Origin: Actinomycetes bacterium
GTDB taxonomy: Bacteria; Actinomycetota; Coriobacteriia; WRKU01; WQUG01
Assembly (NCBI GenBank): GCA_031272275.1
Contig: JAISUC010000005.1
Span: forward strand, 1-62,206
Length of the DNA: 62,206 nt
Direction: 5' to 3'
Part shown: positions 26,516 to 34,105 of the stretch, piece by piece
Position numbering within the stretch: the first letter of the stretch is position 1
Layout of the letters: each line of letters opens with the position of its first letter
Notes under the pieces: generated by a model
Told to the model about the DNA's origin: nothing
Database searches by the model: none
What the model saw: the letters and a program-made list of their open reading frames with translations, nothing else
Program-made: the position numbers and the translations under genes

Positions 26516-26523
26516 ATTATACT
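26516..26523. promoter_or_regulatory. Symmetric divergent promoter core
   Basis: ATTATACT, the reverse complement of the AGTATAAT at 12.67 and 17.76 kb. It gives TATACT for the rightward glycosyltransferase (26518-26523), whose GTG at 26531 is exactly 7 nt away, and TATAAT for the leftward oxidoreductase (26521-26516). A GTGACC at 26496-26501 is a weak -35 candidate for the rightward start. Confidence 0.6.
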
Positions 26524-26530
26524 GGATGGC

Positions 26531-27379
26531 GTGAATCCGCAGTTCAGCATAATCGTGCCCGCCTATAACGCGGCAGACACCATCGTCGCCTGCTTGGAAT
26601 CGGTGCGCGTGCAACAGGGCAGCTGGGAATGCGTGGTGGTCGACGACGGCTCGACCGACGACACCGCATCGCGCGTGCGTGACACCATTGCGGGCGACGA
26701 TCGGTTCCGTCTGATTCAGCGCGAAAACGGCGGCACGGGTGCTGCACTCAACACCGGTATCGCCGCCTCAGCCGCACCCTGGCTGGCGTCACTGGGCGCA
26801 GACGACGTTTATCTGCCGGAATTCCTGACAGTCATCACCCGGCTGATGGACGAAGCCCCCGGATACAGCATGTACACATCGAACGGCTGGCAGGTCTACC
26901 CCGACGGCAGACGGCAGCTCTACAACGCCGACCCGCGCTTCCGCCGGCGCACAACCATCACCCTGCTGGACCAAATCGCCGCTCCCTCCGTGTTCGGCTG
27001 CGTCGTCTACGCGCGTGACCTGTACACCGCCATCGGTGGCTATCGCCCGCAGTACTATGCGGAAGACTACGACCTGTGGCTGCGCATGCTGGCAGCCGGC
27101 GGAGACTGCATCGCCACGCCCGAACCGCTGGCCGCAGCCCCGATTTCGGCCACCCAGAAAAGCGCCGACCACATCAAATCCCGCCAATCCGACCTGGCCA
27201 GCATCGCCGACCTGATTGCGACCACCAAACTGACCCCTGAACAGTTGGATGCGGCAATTGCACGCCACGACGCGCTGCAACGAAACATTCGGACGCGACA
27301 GCGCCTGTACCGCATGCTGGGGCGTAACGCGACCGAACACCTGCTGGCGCTGCGTCGCCGAATCCGGGCACCGCGATGA
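26531..27379 (+). CDS. GT2 family glycosyltransferase (leaderless GTG start)
   Basis: 282 residues with the GT-A fold: FSIIVPAYNAADTIVACLESV, CVVVDDGSTDDTASRV, RENGGTGAALNTGI, and the DXD-like LGADDVYLPEF, then YAEDYDLWLRML. The motif begins four residues after the GTG, so this start is firm. The GTG lies 7 nt from a TATACT with no ribosome site, a leaderless arrangement. The end overlaps the next gene by 4 bp (ATGA). Sugar specificity is unknown. Confidence 0.88.
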   Translation: MNPQFSIIVPAYNAADTIVACLESVRVQQGSWECVVVDDGSTDDTASRVRDTIAGDDRFRLIQRENGGTGAALNTGIAASAAPWLASLGADDVYLPEFLTVITRLMDEAPGYSMYTSNGWQVYPDGRRQLYNADPRFRRRTTITLLDQIAAPSVFGCVVYARDLYTAIGGYRPQYYAEDYDLWLRMLAAGGDCIATPEPLAAAPISATQKSADHIKSRQSDLASIADLIATTKLTPEQLDAAIARHDALQRNIRTRQRLYRMLGRNATEHLLALRRRIRAPR

Positions 27380-28575
27380 CCGAACGCTCGCGCACCCGCA
27401 TGCACGTTTTGCTGGTCGCCGCCGCGAACCGCACCACCGGTGGGGGGGAGCGTCACGTGGCCGACCTGATGCGCGGCTTATCCGCCCGTGGTCTGAACCT
27501 GTCTGTCGCAGCCCCCGCCGGTGGCGACCTGGAACAACTGGCGGCAGACCTGCACATGCAGCATTTCGCGCTGCCGCTGGATGGACTGCCGACGTCCGCC
27601 GCGACGCGTAAATTGCGCGCCGTCATCGACCAACTGCAACCCGACGTCGTGCATGCGCACGGAACGCGCGCCGCAGCCTTTGCGCGCCGCGCCGACCCCC
27701 GGGCCGCCCGCCGTGTCGTCTATACGCTCCATGGCATCCACCTGGACAAGGGCGGCGCGACGTCCGCCGCAAAGCTGCTGTTGGAACGCAGGCTGCGCAC
27801 GCGTACGGCGGCGTTCATCACCGTCTGCCGCAGCGACGCGCGCCGGGGGGGCGACCTGCGGATTCTGGATCGTGAAAAGACACGCGTCATACATAACGGC
27901 GTCGAGCCGGTAACTGAACATGAACTCGCGCAACTGGACCTACGCGCGACGGCGGAACGCGAACAGCTGGGTATCACGCCGGACCGCCTGTTCTTTCTGC
28001 ATATCGGACGTGCCAGTGTTCCGAAGGATCAGATGTCCCTGCTGCATGCGTTCAGCAAGGCGCTTATAGAGGGCGCAATACCTGACGACGCCGTATTGGG
28101 GCTGGTGGTGACGGCTGCACCCGACGACCGCTCCGGACAACGCATCCTGGAACAGCTGCGTGCTTACATCGCTCATGCCAAACTGGGCGACAACGTCTGC
28201 TGGATACCCCCGCGACCCGACCTGGCGTCCCTGTATCGGGCTGCCGATGCCTTTGTCCTGCCCTCACGCTGGGAGGGACTGCCCTACACCGTGTTGGAGG
28301 CCGCAAACCTCGCCTGTCCGGTCATCGCAACGGCAGTCGACGGCATTCCCGAGGCCATCGATGCGCCCGGCGGCGCAGGCATCTTGGTGCCCGCGGGCGA
28401 CGCCGCCGCGCTGGCGCGTGCCTTCGGTCAGCTGGCGTCCCTACCGCCATCTGGCCGCGCACAGATGGGCAGCCGCGCCCGCGAACGCATACTGACGTCG
28501 TTTACTCTTTCACGTATGATTGTCGACACCTTGGACGTTTATCGCGGCGTCACGGCAACCGCCGCAGACCGCTAG
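27376..28575 (+). CDS. GT4 family glycosyltransferase
   Basis: 399 residues, the clearest GT4 enzyme in the window: VLLVAAANRTTGGGERHVADLMRGL (acceptor-side loop), PDVVHAHGTRAAAFARRA, YTLHGIHLDKGG, IHNGVEP, LFFLHIGRASVPKDQ, YRAADAFVLPSRWEGLPYTVLEAA (the EX7E signature) and PVIATAVDGIPEAI. It is coupled to the GT2 gene by an ATGA overlap, so the two enzymes probably add successive sugars. The 3' end overlaps the convergent PASTA gene by 4 bp. G+C content is high, unlike the glycosyltransferases of the left part. Confidence 0.9.
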   Translation: MTERSRTRMHVLLVAAANRTTGGGERHVADLMRGLSARGLNLSVAAPAGGDLEQLAADLHMQHFALPLDGLPTSAATRKLRAVIDQLQPDVVHAHGTRAAAFARRADPRAARRVVYTLHGIHLDKGGATSAAKLLLERRLRTRTAAFITVCRSDARRGGDLRILDREKTRVIHNGVEPVTEHELAQLDLRATAEREQLGITPDRLFFLHIGRASVPKDQMSLLHAFSKALIEGAIPDDAVLGLVVTAAPDDRSGQRILEQLRAYIAHAKLGDNVCWIPPRPDLASLYRAADAFVLPSRWEGLPYTVLEAANLACPVIATAVDGIPEAIDAPGGAGILVPAGDAAALARAFGQLASLPPSGRAQMGSRARERILTSFTLSRMIVDTLDVYRGVTATAADR

Positions 28576-29609
28576 TCCGCCAGAACCACAACCACCGACG
28601 AGCCCCGCGGCTGATAGCTGCCACTCGCCGGAGCCTGATAGATGACCGTGCCCGTCTTGGCAGTGCTGCCGGCCTCGTACAGATAACGAATCCCCAGCCC
28701 CTTCGCCCGCAGCGTCGCACGCGCGGACTTCCACGCCTTGCCCTTTACATTCGGGACCTTTTTCGCCTTGCTATACGGGTCGCTGGTCGCCACGTACAGA
28801 AACGCCAGCTTGCCGCCCGCGTCGCTGCCGCCCAGCGTGTATTCCTTCGCCTGCAGCACGCGCCCGGCCTTGGGCCGTTTGCCGGTCCCCTTGACCGCTT
28901 TGCTGTCGCACACATAGACCGACGTCACCGTGTATCCGGCCTTTTTCGCCTGGGCCGTCGCATCGTCTTCGTCCAGGCCGACGACGTCAGCCAACGCAAA
29001 GGTTGGGGTGGGCGCCGGCGCCGGTTCCGCCGTTTCGGGGGATGAGTCAGAGCTCTCCACCGTATCCGTCGACGTGTCGACCGCCGTGGTTGCCCCATTA
29101 TTCGTGGTATCGTCGCCGGATGCTCCCCCGGTACTGCCCCCCGTGGTCCAGTTCGTTCCGCGTCCCGAGCTGGCGGTGTTCCCCGGCGTGTCATAGCCTG
29201 CCTTCTGGTCACTGTCCAGATAGGCGTTGTAGTGGTTGTAACTGGTTTCTTCAACGACCTTGATGGCGCCCATGGCGGTGCTGTCGGTGTCACCGTCCTC
29301 ACCGGTATTGCCAGTTGCGCTGGCGTCCGTGCTGCTGTCGGGCAGGTTCGATGGCTGGGCGACCGTGCCGGTGGTGGTGTTGGTCGCAGCGGTCTGTTCT
29401 TTCAGGCCTTTGCTGGCATAGAACAGCACGACCAGCACGAATATGACGATGACGCCCAAAGCGACGGCGAATACCGTGTTCAGGGTTGATTTTTTCTTGA
29501 CCTCGGTGATGGGAATCCGGGGTGCGTCCGCCGCGTCTTCCTGCATGGTGTCGTCTGCCGGTATATGCAGGTCGGCGTCGTTATCCGCATGCAGCTGTGT
29601 GTCCGACAT
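28572..29609 (-). CDS. Membrane-anchored protein with two PASTA-like domains
   Basis: 345 residues: an acidic N-terminal cytoplasmic tail, a basic stretch (TEVKKKSTLNTVF), one transmembrane helix (about residues 45-66), a long Ser/Thr/Gly/Asp-rich external linker, then two C-terminal PASTA-like repeats (DVVGLDEDDATAQAKKAGYTV; VPNVKGKAWKSARATLRAKG). PASTA domains bind peptidoglycan or lipid II fragments. There is no kinase domain, so it is not a PknB-type kinase but may scaffold at the wall. ATG at 29609 follows GGAGACAGGG. A TATAAT on the minus strand at 29811-29806 could drive it with a leader of about 190 nt. Confidence 0.82.
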   Translation of the reverse strand: MSDTQLHADNDADLHIPADDTMQEDAADAPRIPITEVKKKSTLNTVFAVALGVIVIFVLVVLFYASKGLKEQTAATNTTTGTVAQPSNLPDSSTDASATGNTGEDGDTDSTAMGAIKVVEETSYNHYNAYLDSDQKAGYDTPGNTASSGRGTNWTTGGSTGGASGDDTTNNGATTAVDTSTDTVESSDSSPETAEPAPAPTPTFALADVVGLDEDDATAQAKKAGYTVTSVYVCDSKAVKGTGKRPKAGRVLQAKEYTLGGSDAGGKLAFLYVATSDPYSKAKKVPNVKGKAWKSARATLRAKGLGIRYLYEAGSTAKTGTVIYQAPASGSYQPRGSSVVVVLAD

Positions 29610-29866
29610 GGTCCCTGTCTCCTGTCCCTGACCCGTATCCTCAGTCCGTCCCAATTCGTCCCGACGCGTTCCGGTGCGTCCCAACCCGTCGCAATCCGGA
29701 GCAACCCTGTTCGCGCCCCATCATCCCCGGGCGGTTTCGGTTATTCTGAACTATGCCGCCGATGCCTCCGGGAAAGCCGTGGTGAACCCTCTGTGCGTGG
29801 CACGAATTATACCACGGTCGCCGCCCGCGCGCGCAGCCAAAAGTACAAGATGTACTCGACAGCGCC

Positions 29867-29976
29867 GTTGACGGCGTACGCGCCGTCAACGCACAAGCGC
29901 GCCGTCTCGGATTGTCCTGTGGCGACGGACGTCGCCACGCGGGGGCACGGAGTGCCCCCCTACAGGGCGACCCGCA
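29867..29976. repeat. Hairpin repeats in the PASTA-cbiM gap
   Basis: A strong hairpin with arms GTTGACGGCG and CGCCGTCAAC sits at about 29869-29892, followed by a second at about 29949-29967 (GGGGGCAC / GTGCCCCC). The sequence around the second recurs inverted at about 30045-30075, where it reads CCCTGTAGCG then GGCACTCCGTGCC. No gene is evident in 29610-30659; the long frame on the minus strand there merely translates the repeats. Confidence 0.6.
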
Positions 29977-30076
29977 ATTGCAGTTGATGTGTCCAAACCG
30001 ACGATATGACCAATAGTCAAGCAGTGAATTCGCAATCGGAGTAATCCCTGTAGCGCGGCACTCCGTGCCGCCCCTG

Positions 30077-30229
30077 AGCGAAACGAGCATTTTCGTTTCG
30101 CGAAAAAGTCTGGCTGTAAGCGAAACGAGCATTTTCGTTTCGCGAGAAAGTCTGGCTGTGAGCGAAACGAGCATTTTCGTTTCGCGAAAAAGTCTGGCTG
30201 TGAGCGCAACTGGGTTTCGTTGCGCGAAC
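30077..30229. repeat. 42-bp tandem hairpin repeat, 3 units plus a diverged fourth
   Basis: Units begin at 30077, 30119 and 30161, differing at only a few positions, and a shorter diverged unit begins at 30203. Each unit contains a hairpin with arms GCGAAACG and CGTTTCGC followed by a linker ending in AAAGTCTGGCTGT. The fourth keeps the hairpin by compensating changes (GCGCAAC / GTTGCGC). There are no unique spacers, so this is not a CRISPR array. Confidence 0.85.
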
Positions 30230-30241
30230 ACATAACGTTGA

Positions 30242-30340
30242 GGATGCGCGTTAATCGCGCATCCGAGTCAATGATCCGGGCGGGCATAAGCCCGCCCGGT
30301 GGATTGCCGCGGCGGCTACGCCGCCTCGCAATGACGACGG
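30242..30340 (-). repeat. Modular three-hairpin intergenic repeat
   Basis: Three hairpins in fixed order: GATGCGCG/CGCGCATC (about 30242-30262), CCGGGCGGGC/GCCCGCCCGG (about 30278-30301), and a variable hairpin flanked by ATTGC and GCAAT (30303-30333). The same three modules in the same order recur, inverted, at 50357-50573; two of them recur at 33.8 kb and one at 36.45 kb. Confidence 0.8.
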
Positions 30341-30453
30341 TGGATGCTGCCGGCAGGTCTCGCAAACCTGGGCGCAGCCCATACACGCACGAGGGTATTT
30401 CAATAGTGCAACTTTCGAGCACTCAGGACATATAAAAAAGTTACGAAAAAATA

Positions 30454-30488
30454 TTGACATTACCGCTGAACGGTGGTATTGGTAATAC
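30454..30488 (+). promoter_or_regulatory. Promoter with overlapping palindrome upstream of cbiM (NikR operator candidate)
   Basis: A consensus TTGACA (30454-30459) stands 17 bp before TATTGG. Over this weak -10 lies the interrupted palindrome GTATT-GGT-AATAC (30476-30488). A nickel-responsive NikR encoded two genes downstream makes this the natural operator candidate, although it does not match the Escherichia coli NikR consensus spacing. Confidence 0.45.
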
Positions 30489-30659
30489 GCAGTGGTTTTT
30501 CGTGCTACACTGGTGGCGTACTCGGCGTAACACGAAATTGAAATTCGTAGCACGATGCACACGGTTTATGCCATGCACAGGCAACCGCACAACAGCACTG
30601 CCACAGCAGCACTGTCGATTTCCCCCGGCGGTGCTCAACGAGGAAAGGGGTCGTAAACG

Positions 30660-31619
30660 ATGCACATTCCCGACGGTATGCTCTCCACTCCGGTCGCGGT
30701 GGTCGCCGATGTCGGCGCCGTGGCGGCACTGACCTACAGTGTGCGCTGGATTCGCACGAAACTCTCCGACAAAAAACTCGTCCTAATGGCGGTGCTGGGT
30801 GCCCTGATTTTCGCCCTGCAGATGCTGAACTTCCCGGTCGCCGGCGGCACGTCGGGCCACTTCGGCGGCGGGACGCTGGCCGCCATCACCTGTGGCTTTT
30901 GGCCGGCATCGGTCGTGATGTCTGCCGTGCTGGGCATCCAGGCGCTGGTCTTCAGTGACGGCGGCATCCTGGCATTCGGCGCAAACGTCTTGAACATGGG
31001 CATTATCGCCCCTGCCGTCGGTTGGCTGATTTGGCGCGCCGCCACACGCATCGGCGGTCAGTCGAAAACTGCCCGCATCATCGGTGCCGGTATTGCCGCC
31101 TGGGCGGGTACGGTGGTGTCCGCTGCCGCCGTGGCCTTCGAAATCTGGATTTCCGGGCACGCGAATTTCGCGTTGGTATTCGGCGCGATGGTGGGATGGC
31201 ACGCGCTGATCGGCATCGGCGAAGGCGTCATCACGGCGGCCCTGGTGGGCTACCTGTTGGCCGTGCGCCCCGACCTGCTGGACGACGGCGTACTGGCAGA
31301 CCGCATCAAGGGGTCGCTGCGATCCGTGCTGGTGACGCTGGGTATCGTCGCGGTGGCGGCAGCCGGCGTCAGCTGGCTGGCGTCATCGTCACCCGACGGG
31401 CTGGAGTTCGTCTATTTCGATAGCGGCATCGGCAAGGCCTTCCGTGAACTGTCGCTGATTGGCGACGGCACGGTATTTGCCGATTACGGCGTGCGCGGTT
31501 TCGGCAACGAGGCCCTGGGTACGGTGCTCGCAGGCATTGTCGGCCTGGTGCTGGTGGCGGCGTTACTCTGGGTGCTGTTCGCCCCGAAAACACGCAAACA
31601 GCCGGCCCGGGGCAACTGA
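30660..31619 (+). CDS. cbiM: Nickel/cobalt ECF transporter substrate-binding subunit, CbiM-CbiN-like fusion (NikMN)
   Basis: 319 residues of integral membrane protein. The N-terminus MHIPDGMLS is the CbiM/NikM hallmark, in which the N-terminal amine and His2 bind the metal. FGGGTLAAITCGFWPA and a following LGIQALVFSDGGILAFGANVLNMG are also family motifs. After about residue 225 the protein continues into a PDGLE-containing segment (SSSPDGLEFVYFD) with a last helix, equivalent to the separate CbiN/NikN subunit. GGAAAGGGG precedes the ATG. With NikR, EcfT and EcfA following, nickel is the likely metal. Confidence 0.92.
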   Translation: MHIPDGMLSTPVAVVADVGAVAALTYSVRWIRTKLSDKKLVLMAVLGALIFALQMLNFPVAGGTSGHFGGGTLAAITCGFWPASVVMSAVLGIQALVFSDGGILAFGANVLNMGIIAPAVGWLIWRAATRIGGQSKTARIIGAGIAAWAGTVVSAAAVAFEIWISGHANFALVFGAMVGWHALIGIGEGVITAALVGYLLAVRPDLLDDGVLADRIKGSLRSVLVTLGIVAVAAAGVSWLASSSPDGLEFVYFDSGIGKAFRELSLIGDGTVFADYGVRGFGNEALGTVLAGIVGLVLVAALLWVLFAPKTRKQPARGN

Positions 31620-31705
31620 CCCTCCACAACGGCTACAGCGCCACAGCGGCCACACCCGCCACGTCGCCACATTGACCACACACCGGAACACGAAAGGACA
31701 CACGC

Positions 31706-32116
31706 ATGGCTGAAACGGTCCGATTCGGGGTTGCAATGGACGCCGACCTCTTGGCGCGATTCGACGAATGGGTCGCTGCCCGCGGCCAGGCAACCAACCG
31801 CAGCGAAGCCGTCCGCGACTTGGTCCGGGACGTACTCGCCACCGAAATCACCGAGGATCCCGACGCCCCGGTCGTGGGCACCGTCACGATGGTCTTCAAC
31901 CACCACACCTCCGACCTGTCCGAACGCCTGGACGCGCTGCAACACGACCACTTCCGCGAAATCTACACCAAACTGCACGTGCACCTGACCGCCCACGACT
32001 GCCTGGAGGTCGTGATTCTGCGCGGCCGCAGCCGTGACGTGCGCGCGCTGGCGGATAAGTTGTTGGGGACCAAAGGGGTTAAGCATGGCAAACTGGTCAT
32101 CACGACGACAGGATGA
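31706..32116 (+). CDS. nikR: Nickel-responsive regulator NikR
   Basis: 136 residues. An N-terminal ribbon-helix-helix (ETVRFGVAMDADLLARFDEWV) binds DNA, and an ACT-like C-terminal domain carries the nickel ligands in HDHFREIYTKLHVHLTAHDC (one histidine, the HVH pair and the cysteine). Nickel binding turns on operator binding and shuts down uptake genes. It lies between the genes of the transporter it should control, so it is probably autoregulated. AAAGGACAC precedes the ATG. Confidence 0.93.
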   Translation: MAETVRFGVAMDADLLARFDEWVAARGQATNRSEAVRDLVRDVLATEITEDPDAPVVGTVTMVFNHHTSDLSERLDALQHDHFREIYTKLHVHLTAHDCLEVVILRGRSRDVRALADKLLGTKGVKHGKLVITTTG

Positions 32117-32205
32117 CGATTTGGCTGTGTTGTTTGGCAGAACCCTGTGCTCACGTAGGACAACTACGCTCCGCGCAGGAACCTGCCAAACGCCTTGCCA
32201 AATCG
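32117..32205. repeat. Long inverted repeat after nikR
   Basis: Arms of about 24 nt (32117-32140 and 32183-32205) pair with a small internal mismatch: CGATTTGGC...TTTGGCAG against CTGCCAAA...GCCAAATCG. It starts right after the nikR stop. A direct partial copy of the left arm, preceded by the same CAGGATGAC, recurs at 32232-32256. It may be a small palindromic mobile repeat or an attenuating hairpin before ecfT. Confidence 0.7.
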
Positions 32206-32266
32206 CCCCCTGTCGCCGTGATGGGAATAGGCAGGATGACGGTTTGGCTGCGTTGTTCAACAAATT

Positions 32267-32282
32267 GGCGGAGTACGTCCCG
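32267..32282 (+). repeat. 16-bp motif copy (1 mismatch)
   Basis: Immediately upstream of ecfT. Confidence 0.85.
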
Positions 32283-32284
32283 TC

Positions 32285-33013
32285 GTGAAGTTGTCCTTTG
32301 ACATCCGCGCGCGGTTGCTCTCCTCCTTGGTCCTGATTATCGGCATCGTCTGTTGCCCGCGCCCCAACTTGCGCGCAGGCATCTTTGCCCTGCTGGGTCT
32401 GTTGATTATCGCGCGCCTGTTGGGCGTCGGTGCGGCCACGTTGGCCAAACGCGTGGGAGCGGTCGCGGTGTTCGCGCTGCCGATTGCCGCCGCAGCCCCG
32501 CTGGCGCACCTATCCTCGCTTGCCGCAGCCGCCGACCCGGGGCTGCCCGCGCGCATCGCCGCCTGCTATCGCGTCTATTGGCCGCTGGCCGCCGTCATCG
32601 CGGCAAAGTCGCTGCTCTCGGCGCTGACGCTGGCGATCGCGGTCGCAAATACGCCTGCACCCGAGCTGCTGCATGGGCTGGAACACCTGAAGCTCCCGCG
32701 GGTGTTCATCATGCTGGCCGCATTCATGACCCGCTTTACCGGCTTGTTTGCGGCTCAACTGGCGCGCATGCGCCAAGCCCTCGCCTCGCGCGCGCCCAAC
32801 CTGGGCCCCTGGCGGCGTACCGTGGTCTATGGCAGACTGGGCGGCAACCTGTTCGTGCGCGCCTATGAACGCGGCGAGCGCGTGCACGCAGCCATGCTGT
32901 CGCGCGGCTACACCGGCAGCCTGCCCTGGCCGAACCACCCGCGTTGGCAGATAAAAGACACAGCGGCGCTGGCATTCGCCACACTGATGGCGGCTGCCAT
33001 TGCCCTGATGTAA
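32285..33013 (+). CDS. cbiQ: ECF transporter transmembrane coupling protein EcfT (CbiQ/NikQ-like)
   Basis: 242 residues with several membrane helices and the two coupling-helix motifs that contact the ATPases (ALASRAP and AMLSRGY). It links the metal-binding NikMN protein to the EcfA ATPase. The GTG at 32285 lacks a good ribosome site; GGCGGAG at 32267, part of a 16-bp repeat copy, is 11 nt upstream. Gene order and orientation put it in the nickel operon, although the inverted repeat after nikR could lower its expression. Confidence 0.9.
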   Translation: MKLSFDIRARLLSSLVLIIGIVCCPRPNLRAGIFALLGLLIIARLLGVGAATLAKRVGAVAVFALPIAAAAPLAHLSSLAAAADPGLPARIAACYRVYWPLAAVIAAKSLLSALTLAIAVANTPAPELLHGLEHLKLPRVFIMLAAFMTRFTGLFAAQLARMRQALASRAPNLGPWRRTVVYGRLGGNLFVRAYERGERVHAAMLSRGYTGSLPWPNHPRWQIKDTAALAFATLMAAAIALM

Positions 33014-33029
33014 GGATGTAAGGGGATAC

Positions 33030-33770
33030 ATGCACTGCAACAAAAACGCCATCGAGCTGCGCGGACTGTCCTACGCATACCCGGACGGTACCGCCGCGCT
33101 GGACAACCTGTCCGTCACTATCCGTCACACCGAACGGGTCGCCCTGTTGGGACCGAACGGTGCGGGCAAATCCACGCTCATCGGTCACTTGAACGGCATC
33201 ACGCAGGCACAAACCGGCACAGTGCTGATCGACGACGAACCCATCACGCCTGCCACCCTGAAATCGGTTCGCGAACGCGTCGGTATCGTGTTTCAGGACC
33301 CCGACGACATGCTGTTCATGACGACCATCTATGACGACGTCGCGTTCGGTCCGCGCAACATGGGGCTGACCGCAGACACGGTTGACAGCCGCGTGCAACA
33401 GACGCTTGCCGCCGTCGGCCTGGACGCGCTGCTGCAAAAGCCCGGCATGCACCTGTCCTTCGGGCAAAAGAAACGCGCCGCACTGGCCAGCGTGCTCTCC
33501 ATGCAGCCCGCCATCCTGGTCCTGGACGAGCCCACCAGCAACCTGGACCCGCGCGCCCGTCGCGCGATGATCGACTTCCTGAAACAGCTGGACGTGACGC
33601 TGCTGTTGGCGACGCACGACCTGGATCTGGCGTGGGAGCTCACGTCGCGCGCCCTGGTACTGGACGCCGGCCACCTGGTCGCCGACGGCCCGACCCACGA
33701 CCTGATGCGCGACGCCGACCTGATGCGCACCCACGGCCTGGACACCCCACCCCTCGCTACGCGCCCATAA
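33030..33770 (+). CDS. cbiO: ECF transporter ATPase (CbiO/NikO-like)
   Basis: 246 residues: Walker A LLGPNGAGKST, Q-loop VFQDPDDM, signature LSFGQKKRAALASVLSM, Walker B ILVLDEPTSNLD and the switch histidine in LLLATHDLDL. The FQDPDD form is typical of energy-coupling-factor ATPases. As the only ATPase gene here it would form a homodimer, as in CbiMNQO systems. AAGGGG precedes the ATG; it follows ecfT by 16 bp. Confidence 0.93.
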   Translation: MHCNKNAIELRGLSYAYPDGTAALDNLSVTIRHTERVALLGPNGAGKSTLIGHLNGITQAQTGTVLIDDEPITPATLKSVRERVGIVFQDPDDMLFMTTIYDDVAFGPRNMGLTADTVDSRVQQTLAAVGLDALLQKPGMHLSFGQKKRAALASVLSMQPAILVLDEPTSNLDPRARRAMIDFLKQLDVTLLLATHDLDLAWELTSRALVLDAGHLVADGPTHDLMRDADLMRTHGLDTPPLATRP

Positions 33771-33790
33771 ACCCGCCGCCACCCCACTAA

Positions 33791-33929
33791 CGTCATTGCG
33801 AGACCTGCGGGTTTTGCAGGTCGTGGCAATCCACCGGGCGGGCATATGCCCACCCCACTAACGTCATTGCGAGACCTGCGGGTTTTGCAGGTCGTGGCAA
33901 TCCACCGGGCGGGCTTGAGCCCGCCCGGA
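33791..33929 (+). repeat. Two direct copies of the TCATTGCGAG...GGCAATCC hairpin repeat
   Basis: Copies at about 33791-33842 and 33862-33913 are near identical (hairpin arms ACCTGC / GCAGGT). Each is followed by a CCACCGGGCGGGC half-hairpin; the second completes it as a CCGGGCGGGC hairpin ending near 33929. The rest of the 33771-34105 gap holds an inverted copy of the 16-bp repeat at 33994 and no gene. Confidence 0.85.
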
Positions 33930-33993
33930 TACCACGCGCCCCGTGCTTTAGCACGGGGGCATCTTACGCGCGCGGTGGTATAGGGCAACGGCG

Positions 33994-34009
33994 CGGGACG
34001 CACTCCCCC
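33994..34009 (-). repeat. 16-bp motif copy (1 mismatch)
   Basis: Intergenic, before the surface-protein gene, inverted relative to the next copy. Confidence 0.85.
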
Positions 34010-34105
34010 TGCCGTACAATCAAAGCCGCACGCGCACCGTGGGGACGACGGCGGGCGTTGCGCGAGGGCGGGCGGCATTCAGCGGGGCAGTAAGGTGTGA
34101 TCACG

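Noticed and set aside
30077..30229. Possible CRISPR array
   Set aside because: Repeats are contiguous with no unique spacers and no cas genes nearby.
29641..30231. 196-codon minus-strand frame with repeated RLFRETKMLVSLTA
   Set aside because: It simply translates the 42-bp tandem hairpin units and flanking repeats; no start signal and no conserved domain.
32736..33845. 369-codon frame antisense to ecfT/ecfA
   Set aside because: Antisense of two well-recognised genes; no motif, no start signal.
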